From NCBI GenBank assembly GCA_016234495.1, contig JACRBI010000040.1:62001-126000 (forward strand): a stretch of 64,000 bases of DNA, read 5' to 3'. Position 1 is the stretch's first letter. Every line of letters starts with the position of its first letter. A program made the position numbers and the translations under genes. This DNA comes from Chloroflexota bacterium (GTDB lineage Bacteria > Chloroflexota > Anaerolineae > Anaerolineales > Villigracilaceae). Under the pieces are notes generated by a model that ran no database searches, was not told where the DNA came from, and saw only the letters and a list, made by a program, of their open reading frames with translations. This document shows positions 15,913 through 24,396 of this stretch, in pieces.

Positions 15913-17712
15913 TTAATCATCATCCAGTTTCAAGACAGCCATGAAGGCATCCTGCGGAATTTCGACACTGCCGACCATCTTCATGCGCTTCTTGCCCTTC
16001 TTCTGTTTCTCGAGCAATTTCTTCTTGCGGGAAATGTCGCCGCCGTAGCATTTGGCGAGCACATCCTTGCGCGTGGCTTTGACGTTTGCGCGGCTGATGA
16101 TACGTCCGCCGGAAGCAGCTTGCACAGCCACATCAAACAACTGGCGCGGAATCAAATCCTTGAGCTTGGTGATGAGGCGCTGTCCCTTGTGGAACGCATC
16201 CTTCTCATGGACGATGGCCGCCAGCGCATCGACCGGTTCGCCGTTGACGAGAATTTCCAGCTTCTGCAATTTGTCGGCGCGATATTCGAGGAATTGATAA
16301 TCGAGCGAGGCATAGCCTTTGGTGCGTGACTTCAATGAATCGAAGAAGTCAATAATAATTTCAGAAAGCGGAATTTCAAAATCCAACTGCACGCGATGTG
16401 GCGCGGGATATTCCTGCTGTTTAAAAATTCCGCGACGCTTGGTGACCAGTTCCATGATGGGGCCATAATAATCAGTGGGCGTGATGATCTCGATGTTCAT
16501 CCACGGTTCGCGGACTTCAACGATCTTGCTTGGGTCGGGCAACTCGGCGGGAGAGTCAACAGTGATGACTTTATCGCCGATCATCAATACTTCGTATTCC
16601 ACAGAAGGCGCGGTGAACAAAACATCCAGATCATATTCGCGTTCGATGCGCTCCTGAATAATTTCCATGTGGAACAAGCCGAGGAAACCCGCGCGGAAAC
16701 CAAATCCCAGCGCCTGCGAAGTTTCAGGTTGGAAAGTTAATGAGGCGTCGTTGAGTTGCAGTTTATCAAGTGACTCACGCAGCGTGGTGTAATCATCCGC
16801 TTCGACGGGGTAGATGCCCGCAAAGACCATCGGCTTGGGGACATGGTAACCGGGCAAAGGTTCATCCGCAGGCGCGGATGCGAGCGTGATCGTATCGCCT
16901 ACGCGGCATTCATGCACGGTCTTGAATCCAGTGGCGATGTAACCCACTTCGCCGGAGCCGAGCATGTCCACGGGCTGCATCTTCGGCACAAAGATACCGA
17001 TTTCAACCGGACGCAAATCCAGTTTGGTGGCGAGCATTCTCAACACATCAGTGGATTTGATCTTGCCTTCCATGATGCGGACGTACGCGATCACGCCTTT
17101 ATATGAATCATAATGCGCGTCGAAGATCAGCGCACGGACGGGCTTGTCATCCACATCTTTTGGAGAAGGCACACGCTGGACGATCGCTTCGAGGATATTC
17201 TCGATGTTGATTCCCTCTTTGGCGGAGACGCGCAGAACCGCGTCGGGATCGACCCCGAGCAGGGAGCCGACATCTTCGGCCACTTCGTCGGGACGGGCCG
17301 AGGGGAGGTCAATTTTGTTGATCACAGGAACAATTGTCAGGTCGGCATCGAGCGCCTGATAAAGATTCGCCAAAGTCTGGGCTTCGATGCCCTGAGTCGC
17401 ATCCACTACAAGGATCGCGCCTTCACAGGCTTTCAACGCGCGGCTGACTTCGTAGCCGAAGTCCACGTGCCCGGGCGTGTCGATCAAATTCATCTCGTAG
17501 CGTTGATTGTCCTGCGCGGTGTAATACATGCGCACAGCCGAGGACTTGATGGTGACTCCCTTTTCGCGTTCAAGGTCCATCGAGTCAAGCGCCTGCTCGG
17601 TCATGTCGCGCTCAGAGATGGCGCCTGTCAATTGAAGCAGTCGGTCTGCCAGCGTGGATTTGCCATGGTCTACATGGGCGATGATACAGAAGTTGCGGAT
17701 GTGGTCAGTCAT
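15913..17712 (-). CDS. lepA: Elongation factor 4 (LepA)
   Basis: Start taken at the ATG at 17712 (MTDHIRNFCIIAHVDHGKS); the longer frame to 17766 crosses a dispersed repeat. The 599 residues equal the usual length. G1 AHVDHGKST, G3 DTPGH and G4 NKID are present, followed by domains II-III and the LepA C-terminal domain ending GKKRMKMVGSVEIPQDAF. EF4 is a ribosome-associated GTPase implicated in back-translocation or 30S biogenesis. No Shine-Dalgarno is visible; a TATACT lies at 17727-17732, 14 bases upstream, hinting at a very short leader. Confidence 0.97.
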   Translation of the reverse strand: MTDHIRNFCIIAHVDHGKSTLADRLLQLTGAISERDMTEQALDSMDLEREKGVTIKSSAVRMYYTAQDNQRYEMNLIDTPGHVDFGYEVSRALKACEGAILVVDATQGIEAQTLANLYQALDADLTIVPVINKIDLPSARPDEVAEDVGSLLGVDPDAVLRVSAKEGINIENILEAIVQRVPSPKDVDDKPVRALIFDAHYDSYKGVIAYVRIMEGKIKSTDVLRMLATKLDLRPVEIGIFVPKMQPVDMLGSGEVGYIATGFKTVHECRVGDTITLASAPADEPLPGYHVPKPMVFAGIYPVEADDYTTLRESLDKLQLNDASLTFQPETSQALGFGFRAGFLGLFHMEIIQERIEREYDLDVLFTAPSVEYEVLMIGDKVITVDSPAELPDPSKIVEVREPWMNIEIITPTDYYGPIMELVTKRRGIFKQQEYPAPHRVQLDFEIPLSEIIIDFFDSLKSRTKGYASLDYQFLEYRADKLQKLEILVNGEPVDALAAIVHEKDAFHKGQRLITKLKDLIPRQLFDVAVQAASGGRIISRANVKATRKDVLAKCYGGDISRKKKLLEKQKKGKKRMKMVGSVEIPQDAFMAVLKLDDD

Positions 17713-17741
17713 AGTTTGCGGGCGAGAGTATAACGCATTTT

Positions 17742-17770
17742 TTACCACGAAGACACGAAGGGGCACGAAG
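17742..17770. repeat. ACCACGAAGACACGAAG word repeat upstream of lepA
   Basis: The words ACGAAG/CACGAAG repeat four times. Similar intergenic repeats are frequent in Anaerolineae. It overlaps the spurious N-terminal extension of the lepA frame. Confidence 0.7.
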
Positions 17771-17780
17771 ATTTTTAATG

Positions 17781-17847
17781 AGTGTCAAAGTGTCAGGTGT
17801 CGGAGTGTCCGCTGCAACTTGAAACTCTCGACACAATTGACACCTGA
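17781..17847. repeat. AGTGTC/GTGTCAGG inverted word repeat
   Basis: Four GTGTC-type words are followed by GACAC and TTGACACC words in the complementary sense. It sits between lepA and the divergent sigma factor gene. Confidence 0.75.
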
Positions 17848-17885
17848 TGCTTTTCCAAAAGTGAAGGTTTTCGCCCCGGGCTGTG

Positions 17886-17891
17886 TCTAAT
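17886..17891 (+). promoter_or_regulatory. Putative -10 element of the ECF sigma operon
   Basis: TCTAAT ends eight bases before the ATG at 17900. About 17 bases upstream is a GAAGGTTTT stretch that could serve as an ECF-type -35. No Shine-Dalgarno precedes the ATG, so a leaderless message is possible. Confidence 0.35.
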
Positions 17892-17899
17892 CCAGTAGA

Positions 17900-18451
17900 A
17901 TGACCGTCATGGACAGTTACTGGCTTGAACAATGCCGGGAGGGAGATTCACTCGCCATCGAAAAAATGGTGCATACCTATCAAAGGGATGTGTACCGGCT
18001 GGCGCTCTCCATTCTCGAAGACCCCGACGAAGCGGAAGACGGCACGCAGGAAACCTTCCTGGCCGCTTTACGCGCCCTCTCGTCGTTCCGCGAGGATGCG
18101 GCGTTCAAGACCTGGCTGTTCAGCATCACCATCAATGTCTGCCGTTCCCGTTTACAGCGCGGAAAAAACCGCAGCCGCTTGCAACAGATTCTGCAGAGTC
18201 TGTTTCACCTGCGCGGCGAGGTGGAGCATCCCGAGTCAACGGCGATGCAGAATCAGGCGGATGCAGAACTCTGGAATGCGATTCGAACTCTCGATGAAAA
18301 GCACCGCATCCCGCTTGTGATGCGCTACTATCATGACCTGCCGATAGCTGACATTGCCGCGATGCTGAACCTCCCACCCGGAACAGTCCACTCCCGCCTG
18401 AACCATGCGCGCGAAAAATTACGCGCCCTCCTGAAGGAAGAGCCAAGATGA
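17900..18451 (+). CDS. ECF-type RNA polymerase sigma factor
   Basis: A 183-residue sigma-70 family protein with only regions 2 and 4. Region 2 includes YRLALSILEDPDEAEDGTQETFLAALRAL (about 30-60), the core-binding and -10 recognition part. Region 4 includes HRIPLVMRYYHDLPIADIAAMLNLPPGTVHSRLNHAREKLR (about 134-175), the -35 helix-turn-helix. It overlaps the next gene by four bases (ATGA), the normal arrangement for an ECF sigma and its anti-sigma. The signal it answers is unknown; the partner's extracytoplasmic propeller suggests an envelope cue. Confidence 0.93.
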   Translation: MTVMDSYWLEQCREGDSLAIEKMVHTYQRDVYRLALSILEDPDEAEDGTQETFLAALRALSSFREDAAFKTWLFSITINVCRSRLQRGKNRSRLQQILQSLFHLRGEVEHPESTAMQNQADAELWNAIRTLDEKHRIPLVMRYYHDLPIADIAAMLNLPPGTVHSRLNHAREKLRALLKEEPR

Positions 18452-20010
18452 CAGGGATCAACCACAAACAAGCCCAGCGTTATCTGCGCGCCGCCGCCGA
18501 CGGATTGCTGCGCGAAAATCAGCGCGCCTTGCTCGACGCGCACCTGCGTGAATGCGGCTCCTGCCGCGCCGAAGCGGAGGAACTGAGCGCACTCGAAGCG
18601 CGTTTGAAGAAAAACTTTCAGGCAAGATGGGATGCAAATGACGGTCCTTCCAAAAATGTGATGACAACCATTCAATCACGCTCACGGAGGATCATGATGA
18701 CGAACCGAATCAATACCACACTGAAAACTGCTGCCGGCCTAGCGGCATTGCTTTTGCTGACAGTTTTGCTCAACTCCCTGCTGGGACGATTCCGCAGTTC
18801 AGCCGTACCCGGTGGCGCAACTCAAACGAACGAAGCAACCCAATCCACACAGGCAGAGAGGCTGATTGCCTACGTTTCGGTGGGGGATGGCGGGAACTAT
18901 GAAATTTTCACGATGAAAGCCGATGGCAGTGAAATGAAGAACCTGACAAACAATCCCGCCACCGATGATTCTCCCGCCTGGTCACCGGACGGGACGCGCA
19001 TCGCATTCGTCAGCGACCGCGACGGCGGCAGGGAAATCTACCTCATGAATGCGGATGGAAGCAGCGTAAGAAAGTTGACCGATTCATCCACCTTCAACGA
19101 CCACTTCACCTGGTCGCCAGATGGAACAAAAATAGTCTATTTCTCGGTTGAGGACTATCTTTTCGACGATGGCAACCTCATGATCATGAACGCGGACGGA
19201 AGCAACAAGACGCCCCTGACATCCGAGCCTGGAAAATATAAATTCCTTTCATGGTCGCCCGATGGGCAGCACATTGTTTTTCAAAGTTCCGACAGCGGGG
19301 AAGGTAAAGTCACTCACTTGTTCGTTGCCAATCTCAACGGAGGAGGAGCCGTTATTGACGGGCCTTTCTTCGAAGGCGATGCCGGCAGGCAGCACCAGCA
19401 AGTCTACTGGAAAACACCAACCCAGTTTGTCACCATTAGTTCGAACTTTGAACAAACAACATGGGGAAAATGGAACATTACAAGGTTTTTCACGGATGGA
19501 GATAATAGCCGTTACAACGGCTCCAACCCCATACTTGTAACATCCGAAAACCCCATCTTTGCCATCTTTGAAAACACCTACGTGACGCTGGAACAAGGTT
19601 CACTGGCGTGGTTCTCCTACGAAGGCGCGCCCATCCCTTACTCACCCTGGAAAATGGATTCCACCTGCGAGGATAAAGTGACCTTCGATCTTCAAAAAGC
19701 GCCGGATGGCAAACATGGCTTCGTCAGTGTTTACTGCGAAGGCGGATCATCGTCCCTGTTCCTTATAAATTCCGATGGCACTGAAATCAAACAACTCGGC
19801 GCGACGCTGGACAATGTAACCCCGCTTCCCTTCCCTGCATTGTCGCCCGATGGAAAACAACTCCTTCTCGCGCTTACGGACCAACGGAAAGTCGAGTATT
19901 ATCGTGTGGACATCGAAAAAATGCTGAGCGACCCATCCGCACAGCCAGTCCAATTAACGACAGACGGAGCAGCATACAAATATGGCGCTGTCTGGCAGCC
20001 ACAACCTTAA
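18448..20010 (+). CDS. Transmembrane zinc-finger anti-sigma factor fused to TolB-like beta-propeller
   Basis: A 520-residue protein. Residues 1-60 form a zf-HC2/ZAS anti-sigma domain with His32, Cys36 and Cys39 in AHLRECGSCR. One membrane helix (about 92-112) follows, then a periplasmic part with repeated PD40/WD40-like blades: NYEIFTMKADGSE, SPAWSPDGTRIAFVSDRD, REIYLMNADGS, FTWSPDGTKIVYFS. The arrangement predicts that the cytoplasmic zinc domain holds the upstream sigma factor and the propeller senses something outside. Start ATG overlaps the sigma stop and has GAAGGAAGAG upstream. Ends before a bidirectional terminator. Confidence 0.9.
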   Translation: MTGINHKQAQRYLRAAADGLLRENQRALLDAHLRECGSCRAEAEELSALEARLKKNFQARWDANDGPSKNVMTTIQSRSRRIMMTNRINTTLKTAAGLAALLLLTVLLNSLLGRFRSSAVPGGATQTNEATQSTQAERLIAYVSVGDGGNYEIFTMKADGSEMKNLTNNPATDDSPAWSPDGTRIAFVSDRDGGREIYLMNADGSSVRKLTDSSTFNDHFTWSPDGTKIVYFSVEDYLFDDGNLMIMNADGSNKTPLTSEPGKYKFLSWSPDGQHIVFQSSDSGEGKVTHLFVANLNGGGAVIDGPFFEGDAGRQHQQVYWKTPTQFVTISSNFEQTTWGKWNITRFFTDGDNSRYNGSNPILVTSENPIFAIFENTYVTLEQGSLAWFSYEGAPIPYSPWKMDSTCEDKVTFDLQKAPDGKHGFVSVYCEGGSSSLFLINSDGTEIKQLGATLDNVTPLPFPALSPDGKQLLLALTDQRKVEYYRVDIEKMLSDPSAQPVQLTTDGAAYKYGAVWQPQP

Positions 20011-20026
20011 TTGCTCCAACTAAATA

Positions 20027-20060
20027 AAGAGACCATTGCCTCAAAGCGATGGTCTCTTTT
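20027..20060. terminator. Bidirectional intrinsic terminator
   Basis: AAGAGACCAT pairs with ATGGTCTCTT around a short loop, with a T run on each strand. It separates the anti-sigma gene from the convergent PH-domain gene. Confidence 0.88.
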
Positions 20061-20090
20061 CGTTTTGGAAGTTCGAGAACGCTTCACAAA

Positions 20091-20717
20091 TCACATCTTC
20101 GCCAGCAGTTCCTTCTTCTTTGCCTTGAATTCTTCCTCGGTCACGATGCCTTTCTTGCGCAATTCCTCCAGCGCGTCGATCAGCGCAGGGATGCTGTCGG
20201 GGCGCGGATTGTGACCGCGGGAGCCTGTCCCTTCGTAGCCGAGTTTTTCCTTGGCGTTTAGCATCGCGGTCTTGAATTTGACCGGGTTTCCAATGCGCTT
20301 GAACATGTTGACGCCGATCTCGCTGGCGGTCAGGATCTCGACATCGCCGTAGTCAAACAACCTGCCAAAGAAAGACTGGGTCATCTTGATGTCGGTGACT
20401 TTTTCCAGCGACGAATCGATCACATTTTTGTTGATCACGCCGGAGATTTGGATGACGCGGCGGTTGGTGACGATATATTGGTGGCTGTTCCAGTTCATAA
20501 TATCCCACGCCATAATGCCAAGCGGAATCAGCGCGAGCAGAAAGCCAAATGCCGCCACCGGATTGGATAATGTCATGGCAATGAATGCCGCGATCACGAT
20601 CAGCGTCACGACGATCTCCGCAATGATCGAACTGAACAGCACAAATCCATGCTGGCGTGTGACCAGGATAATGCGCTCGTTCTCGCCCAGCATGTTTTCA
20701 ATGTAAGATTTCGCCAT
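20091..20717 (-). CDS. bPH_2 membrane protein with C-terminal SHOCT domain
   Basis: A 208-residue protein. Two hydrophobic helices (about 24-47 and 50-70) precede a bacterial PH domain (DUF304/bPH_2) with NSHQYIVTNRRVIQISGVINKNVIDSSLEKVTDIKM. The last 35 residues, IPALIDALEELRKKGIVTEEEFKAKKKELL, are a SHOCT oligomerisation module. Such proteins are small inner-membrane proteins of uncertain function. GGAGATGAAAC before the ATG provides a Shine-Dalgarno. Confidence 0.9.
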   Translation of the reverse strand: MAKSYIENMLGENERIILVTRQHGFVLFSSIIAEIVVTLIVIAAFIAMTLSNPVAAFGFLLALIPLGIMAWDIMNWNSHQYIVTNRRVIQISGVINKNVIDSSLEKVTDIKMTQSFFGRLFDYGDVEILTASEIGVNMFKRIGNPVKFKTAMLNAKEKLGYEGTGSRGHNPRPDSIPALIDALEELRKKGIVTEEEFKAKKKELLAKM

Positions 20718-20764
20718 GTTTCATCTCCTCGAGAAAATCAGGATACGCGGTATTGTACTCTTAA

Positions 20765-20797
20765 ATAAAAGAGTGACAGCCTTACAACTGTCACTCT
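20765..20797 (-). terminator. Intrinsic terminator after the YgiT gene
   Basis: AGAGTGACAG pairs with CTGTCACTCT around an eight-base loop; on the minus strand it is followed by TTTATTTAAG. It lies 35 bases downstream of the YgiT stop. Confidence 0.8.
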
Positions 20798-20831
20798 ACG
20801 CCTCTATTTCATCAAGTTTCCAAGGCAGCAT

Positions 20832-21080
20832 CTAAAATGCATACACAGGCACAACAACCTTGCGGTCAGCAGTTCTGCGCCCGTGAATATTTTCCTCGAC
20901 AATTTTCAAGACGTTTGCGGCAAAATAACGCGTGCCGCATTCGAGGCATACACCAGCGGGGACATTTTCAATCAACACGTATTCACCTTTGACTTTGCGA
21001 TACAAAGTCACGCGTTTCTCAACGATGCGACCATCGCAATACTCGCAGGTTTCATCTCGCCAAAAGTTTGTGGTTTCCAT
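20832..21080 (-). CDS. YgiT-type zinc finger protein (MqsA N-terminal-like)
   Basis: An 82-residue protein with two CxxC pairs, CEYCDG (Cys13 and Cys16) and CLECG, arranged like the zinc-binding N-domain of MqsA/YgiT antitoxins. It lacks the DNA-binding helix-turn-helix C-domain of full MqsA. It follows the DUF4258 gene by four bases, the usual order for DUF4258-YgiT pairs on Chloroflexota and cyanobacterial chromosomes. It likely neutralised that partner; the partner appears damaged here. Confidence 0.87.
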   Translation of the reverse strand: METTNFWRDETCEYCDGRIVEKRVTLYRKVKGEYVLIENVPAGVCLECGTRYFAANVLKIVEENIHGRRTADRKVVVPVYAF

Positions 21081-21084
21081 AAGT

Positions 21085-21276
21085 TTATTCTTTATCTTCG
21101 TAAACGGTAATCACACGAACCTTGCCGCCTTTTGTAAAGCGGCAAACGGCTCCAATTACACGTCCATCCAAAGCCTTGCCGATGATTTCAAATTTTTGTT
21201 CTTTGGGCCAGTTCTTTCTAATCTTGCCTGTCAAAATACCATTCTCAACATCGTGGATATTAAATTTATCCTGCAT
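21085..21276 (-). CDS. DUF4258 protein, C-terminal part, probably frameshifted
   Basis: The 63-residue frame gives FNIHDVENGILTGKIRKNW, then ALDGRVIGAVCRF and KVRVITVYEDKE, the C-terminal two-thirds of a DUF4258 RelE-like domain. The family's N-terminal helix ending in HA is missing. It is found immediately upstream in another frame (21266-21337: GTG start, AAGGA upstream, ending LYYLTEHAG and a stop). The two halves overlap at 21266-21276 in different frames. Either this ATG is a real internal start or the gene has suffered a small deletion. DUF4258 proteins are putative mRNA-interferase toxins. Confidence 0.65.
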   Translation of the reverse strand: MQDKFNIHDVENGILTGKIRKNWPKEQKFEIIGKALDGRVIGAVCRFTKGGKVRVITVYEDKE

Positions 21277-21337
21277 GTTCGGTCAGATAATAAAGACCAT
21301 TGCGAACCAAAGATTGGACTTCAGAGATTCTGCTCAC
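21266..21337 (-). pseudogene. Out-of-frame N-terminal piece of the DUF4258 gene
   Basis: A GTG at 21337 with AAGGA seven bases before it starts SRISEVQSLVRNGLYYLTEHAG and meets TAA at 21266-21268. The segment SLVRNGLYYLTEHA is what the family shows before the DVENGIL helix. That helix appears in the shifted frame of 21085-21276, so this is the displaced start of the same gene. Confidence 0.6.
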
Positions 21338-21382
21338 CTTGAATTCCTTGCTGCTATTATAGCAAACAAATTCATCGGCTAG

Positions 21383-21415
21383 AAAAGACCTCCAAGCACA
21401 AACTCGGAGGTCTTT
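21383..21415 (-). terminator. Intrinsic terminator after acnA
   Basis: AAAGACCTCC pairs with GGAGGTCTTT around a 12-base loop, followed on the minus strand by TTTTCT. It begins 23 bases after the acnA stop. The stem wording resembles the hairpin at 48493-48522. Confidence 0.8.
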
Positions 21416-21437
21416 CAACCATCTTTACCAATAACTT

Positions 21438-24233
21438 TTACTTCACCAAATTCCGCAGCACCGTATGCAGGATTCCGCCGTTGCGATAGTAGTTCACTTC
21501 AACGGACGTATTCAACAACACCGTGACTTTGAACTCAACAACCTCACCGCCTGATTTCTTCGCCCTGACCGTGACCTCGCTTTGCGGCTTGATCTCATCA
21601 TTCAGCCCCTCGATGGTAAAGGCTTCGCTTCCATCCAGACCGAGGGATTCGGCGCTTTGCCCGGCGGTGAATCTCAACGGAAGCACGCCCATACCGACCA
21701 AATTCGAGCGATGGATGCGCTCGAACGACTCAGCAATGACCGCCTTCACGCCCTGCAACATCGGTCCCTTCGCGGCCCAATCACGGCTGGAGCCGGTGCC
21801 ATATTCCTTGCCCGCGAGAACAATGGATGCAACACCCGCTTCCTTGTATTTCATCGCTGCATCGAAGATGGACATAACTTGACCATTGACGATAGACGGT
21901 TGACTGTCGTCCACCGTCCGTTGTCCATCGTCAAAGAATTTTGTCCAATTGCCTTCCTTCGGCGCAACCATCACATTCTTCAAGCGGATATTCGCAAACG
22001 TGCCGCGAGCCATTACCAAATCGTTGCCGCGGCGCGTACCGTATTGATTAAAGTCTTTCGGCTGAACGCCGCGCTCCTGCAAAAATTTCCCGGCGGGTGA
22101 ATCTGCGGCAATATTGCCTGCGGGAGAAATATGATCGGTGGTGATCGAGTCGCCAAACAAGCCGAGCACGCGCGCATCCTGAATCGGCTGAATGGACGGC
22201 ACATCCAACGTCAAAGTCTGGAAGTACGGCGGGTGATGGATATATGTCGAGTCATCGTTCCACTCGAACAGGTCGCCTTCCTTGACCTTGATCTCCTTCC
22301 ACATATCGGAACCGGAGAACACGTCTGCATATTTGGATTTGAACATCTCAGCGCGGACATGAGCCTCGATCGCATCGCTGACTTCCTGTTGGCTGGGCCA
22401 CAGATCTTTGAGATATACAGGCTGATTGTTTTTGTCTGTGCCAAGCGGCTCGTTGACAAGGTCAATATCTACGGTGCCGGCCAGCGCATACGCGACAACC
22501 AATGGCGGCGATGCAAGGTAGTTTGCCTTCACAAGTGGATGCACGCGGCCTTCAAAGTTGCGATTGCCGGAGATGACCGCCGATGCAACCAGGTCGCCGC
22601 CGGTGACAGCCTTGGCAACTTCACCGGGCAACGGACCGGAGTTCCCGATACAAGTTGTGCAGCCATAGGCGATGACATTGAACCCGAGTTTGGAAAGCGG
22701 TTCAATCAAGCCTGCGCTCTTGAGATATTCAGTCACAACCAGTGAGCCGGGCGCAAGTGAAGTCTTCACATACGGCTTGACATTCAAGCCTTTTTCAACC
22801 GCCTTCTTCGCCACGAGTCCGGCCGCGATCAACACGGACGGATTGCTTGTATTCGTGCAGGAGGTAATGGCGGCGATCACAACCGCGCCATGTTTCATTT
22901 TTTGTGAACCGCCGTTGGTACCAAAGACGGCTTCGCGATTTAACGCATCACCGGAAAGCTCGTAGCCGCGATCCTTGATCGGGGCGGACAATGCCTTTCG
23001 GAATGTATCCTGCATATCGGTCAGCGCGACGCGGTCTTGTGGTCGCTTGGGGCCTGCCAGTGACGGCACAACAGATGCAAGGTCAAGCTCAAGCGTGTCG
23101 GTAAATTCTGGTTCAGGAGAATTCGCATCGCGGAAGAGTCCCTGCGCGCGCATGTATGCTTCAGTGCGGGCAACCGTCTCTTCGGAGCGACCAGTCAGAC
23201 GCATGTAGCGAAGCGTCTCTTCATCCACAGGAAAATATCCCATCGTGGCGCCATATTCGGGAGCCATGTTCGCAATCGTGGCGCGATCCGTCAACGACAT
23301 ATTGTTGAGACCTTCGCCGAAGAACTCGACGAACTTATCCACCACGCCCTTCTTGCGCAGCATTTGAGTGACGGTGAGAACGAGGTCGGTGGCTGTGACT
23401 CCTTCGTTGAGTTTGCCGTACAGTTTGAAACCGATCACATCCGGCAGGAGCATATCCATCGGCTGACCGAGCATGACGGCTTCGGCTTCGATGCCGCCCA
23501 CGCCCCAACCGACAACGCCGAGGCCATTGATCATGGTGGTGTGTGAGTCAGTGCCGACGACGGTGTCGGGGAATAAGACCCTAAAGGTCTCCGAGACCTT
23601 TAGGGTTTCTTCCTTTGTCATCACAACTTCGGCGAGATTTTCAAGGTTCACCTGATGCACAATACCGGTCATCGGCGGAACAACTCGGAAATTACTGAAC
23701 GCCTTCTGTCCCCACTTCAAAAATTCGTAGCGTTCGCGGTTGCGCTGGAATTCAAGTTCGGTGTTGCGATTAAGCGAATCGGCGGTGGCGAAGAAATCAA
23801 TCTGCACCGAGTGGTCAATGACCAAATCAACCGGCACGAGCGGATTAATTTTCTTCGGGTCGCCACCCAAACGGGCGACAGCGGAACGCATCGAGGCGAG
23901 GTCAACCACAGCGGGTACGCCGGTAAAATCCTGCATGACCACGCGGCCGGGCAGGAAGGGAATTCCAGGGCGCCCCCCACCTGCACCTCCCCCATTTCCT
24001 GCGGAAATGGGGGAGGACGGGAGGGGGCGCCACGCGGCGATGTTCTTCACATCGGCTTGCGTGATCTCGTTGTCATTGCATTGACGGAGTGCGGCTTCCA
24101 GAACGATGCGGATCGAGTAGGGCAGTTTGCTGAGTTTGGTCAGCCCGGCCTTCTCCAGCGCATCGAGCCGGTATATGACGTATTCCTTATTCCCCACTTT
24201 CAATATGTCACGGGAATTAAAAAAATCTTGCAT
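21438..24233 (-). CDS. acnA: Aconitate hydratase A with three repeat-encoded insertions
   Basis: A 931-residue aconitase, slightly longer than the usual 890-910. It converts citrate to isocitrate in the TCA cycle with a 4Fe-4S cluster. The cluster cysteines are in SCTNTSNP (near 459) and CTTCIGNSG (near 524 and 527). [36 protein letters not shown] and [17 protein letters not shown] are conserved blocks. Three segments have no family counterpart and coincide with DNA repeats: about 68-89 (GC palindrome), 210-219 (KVSETFRV, palindrome) and 767-786 (family A words). A strong AAAGGAG Shine-Dalgarno precedes the ATG, and the leader can fold over it. Confidence 0.97.
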   Translation of the reverse strand: MQDFFNSRDILKVGNKEYVIYRLDALEKAGLTKLSKLPYSIRIVLEAALRQCNDNEITQADVKNIAAWRPLPSSPISAGNGGGAGGGRPGIPFLPGRVVMQDFTGVPAVVDLASMRSAVARLGGDPKKINPLVPVDLVIDHSVQIDFFATADSLNRNTELEFQRNRERYEFLKWGQKAFSNFRVVPPMTGIVHQVNLENLAEVVMTKEETLKVSETFRVLFPDTVVGTDSHTTMINGLGVVGWGVGGIEAEAVMLGQPMDMLLPDVIGFKLYGKLNEGVTATDLVLTVTQMLRKKGVVDKFVEFFGEGLNNMSLTDRATIANMAPEYGATMGYFPVDEETLRYMRLTGRSEETVARTEAYMRAQGLFRDANSPEPEFTDTLELDLASVVPSLAGPKRPQDRVALTDMQDTFRKALSAPIKDRGYELSGDALNREAVFGTNGGSQKMKHGAVVIAAITSCTNTSNPSVLIAAGLVAKKAVEKGLNVKPYVKTSLAPGSLVVTEYLKSAGLIEPLSKLGFNVIAYGCTTCIGNSGPLPGEVAKAVTGGDLVASAVISGNRNFEGRVHPLVKANYLASPPLVVAYALAGTVDIDLVNEPLGTDKNNQPVYLKDLWPSQQEVSDAIEAHVRAEMFKSKYADVFSGSDMWKEIKVKEGDLFEWNDDSTYIHHPPYFQTLTLDVPSIQPIQDARVLGLFGDSITTDHISPAGNIAADSPAGKFLQERGVQPKDFNQYGTRRGNDLVMARGTFANIRLKNVMVAPKEGNWTKFFDDGQRTVDDSQPSIVNGQVMSIFDAAMKYKEAGVASIVLAGKEYGTGSSRDWAAKGPMLQGVKAVIAESFERIHRSNLVGMGVLPLRFTAGQSAESLGLDGSEAFTIEGLNDEIKPQSEVTVRAKKSGGEVVEFKVTVLLNTSVEVNYYRNGGILHTVLRNLVK
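21879..21933. repeat. Family A repeat, in frame in acnA
   Basis: TTGACCATTGACGATAGACGG words face GTCCACCGTCCG and GTCCATCGTC. It is translated as a segment around [19 protein letters not shown] in the swivelling C-terminal domain region. Confidence 0.85.
23578..23606. repeat. Family C palindrome, in frame in acnA
   Basis: ACCCTAAAGGTCTC and its complement form a near-perfect 29-base palindrome. It is translated as [10 protein letters not shown] between the metal-site region and the conserved [10 protein letters not shown] block. Confidence 0.85.
23969..24031. repeat. Family B GC-rich palindrome, in frame in acnA
   Basis: An outer GGCGCCCCC/GGGGGCGCC and an inner CCCCCATTTCC/GGAAATGGGGG form a 63-base (21-codon) inverted repeat. 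It is read in frame as a Gly/Pro/Ser-rich segment before [11 protein letters not shown]. Related copies sit in secA and dnaE. Confidence 0.88.
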
Positions 24234-24239
24234 GGGGTA

Positions 24240-24325
24240 CTCCTTTGGTATGAGGTTTTGTGCTGCAAGTTAATTTTGCAGCACGCTCACACCACAATTA
24301 CGAAGAACACAAAGGAGCGCCTTTG
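24240..24325 (-). promoter_or_regulatory. acnA leader with sequestor/anti-sequestor pairing around the Shine-Dalgarno
   Basis: In mRNA order: CAAAGG, a four-base loop CGCT, CCTTTG (24325-24310, a six-pair hairpin); a nine-pair hairpin GTGCTGCAA/TTGCAGCAC with seven-base loop (24284-24260); then the Shine-Dalgarno CAAAGGAG (24247-24240). CTCCTTTG in the first hairpin (24317-24310) is an exact eight-base complement of that Shine-Dalgarno. The two pairings are mutually exclusive and the middle hairpin brings them close. The regulatory role is inference. Confidence 0.45.
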
Positions 24326-24396
24326 ATATCCTTGCAGCGTGTGGTGGGGTTTACATTGCTTTGTCATTGCTGTGCAACGACATGAAGTTTACAACT

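Noticed and set aside
17713-17766. Longer lepA start adding 18 residues
   Set aside because: The extension is repeat DNA; family members begin at the MTDHIRNFCIIAH equivalent.
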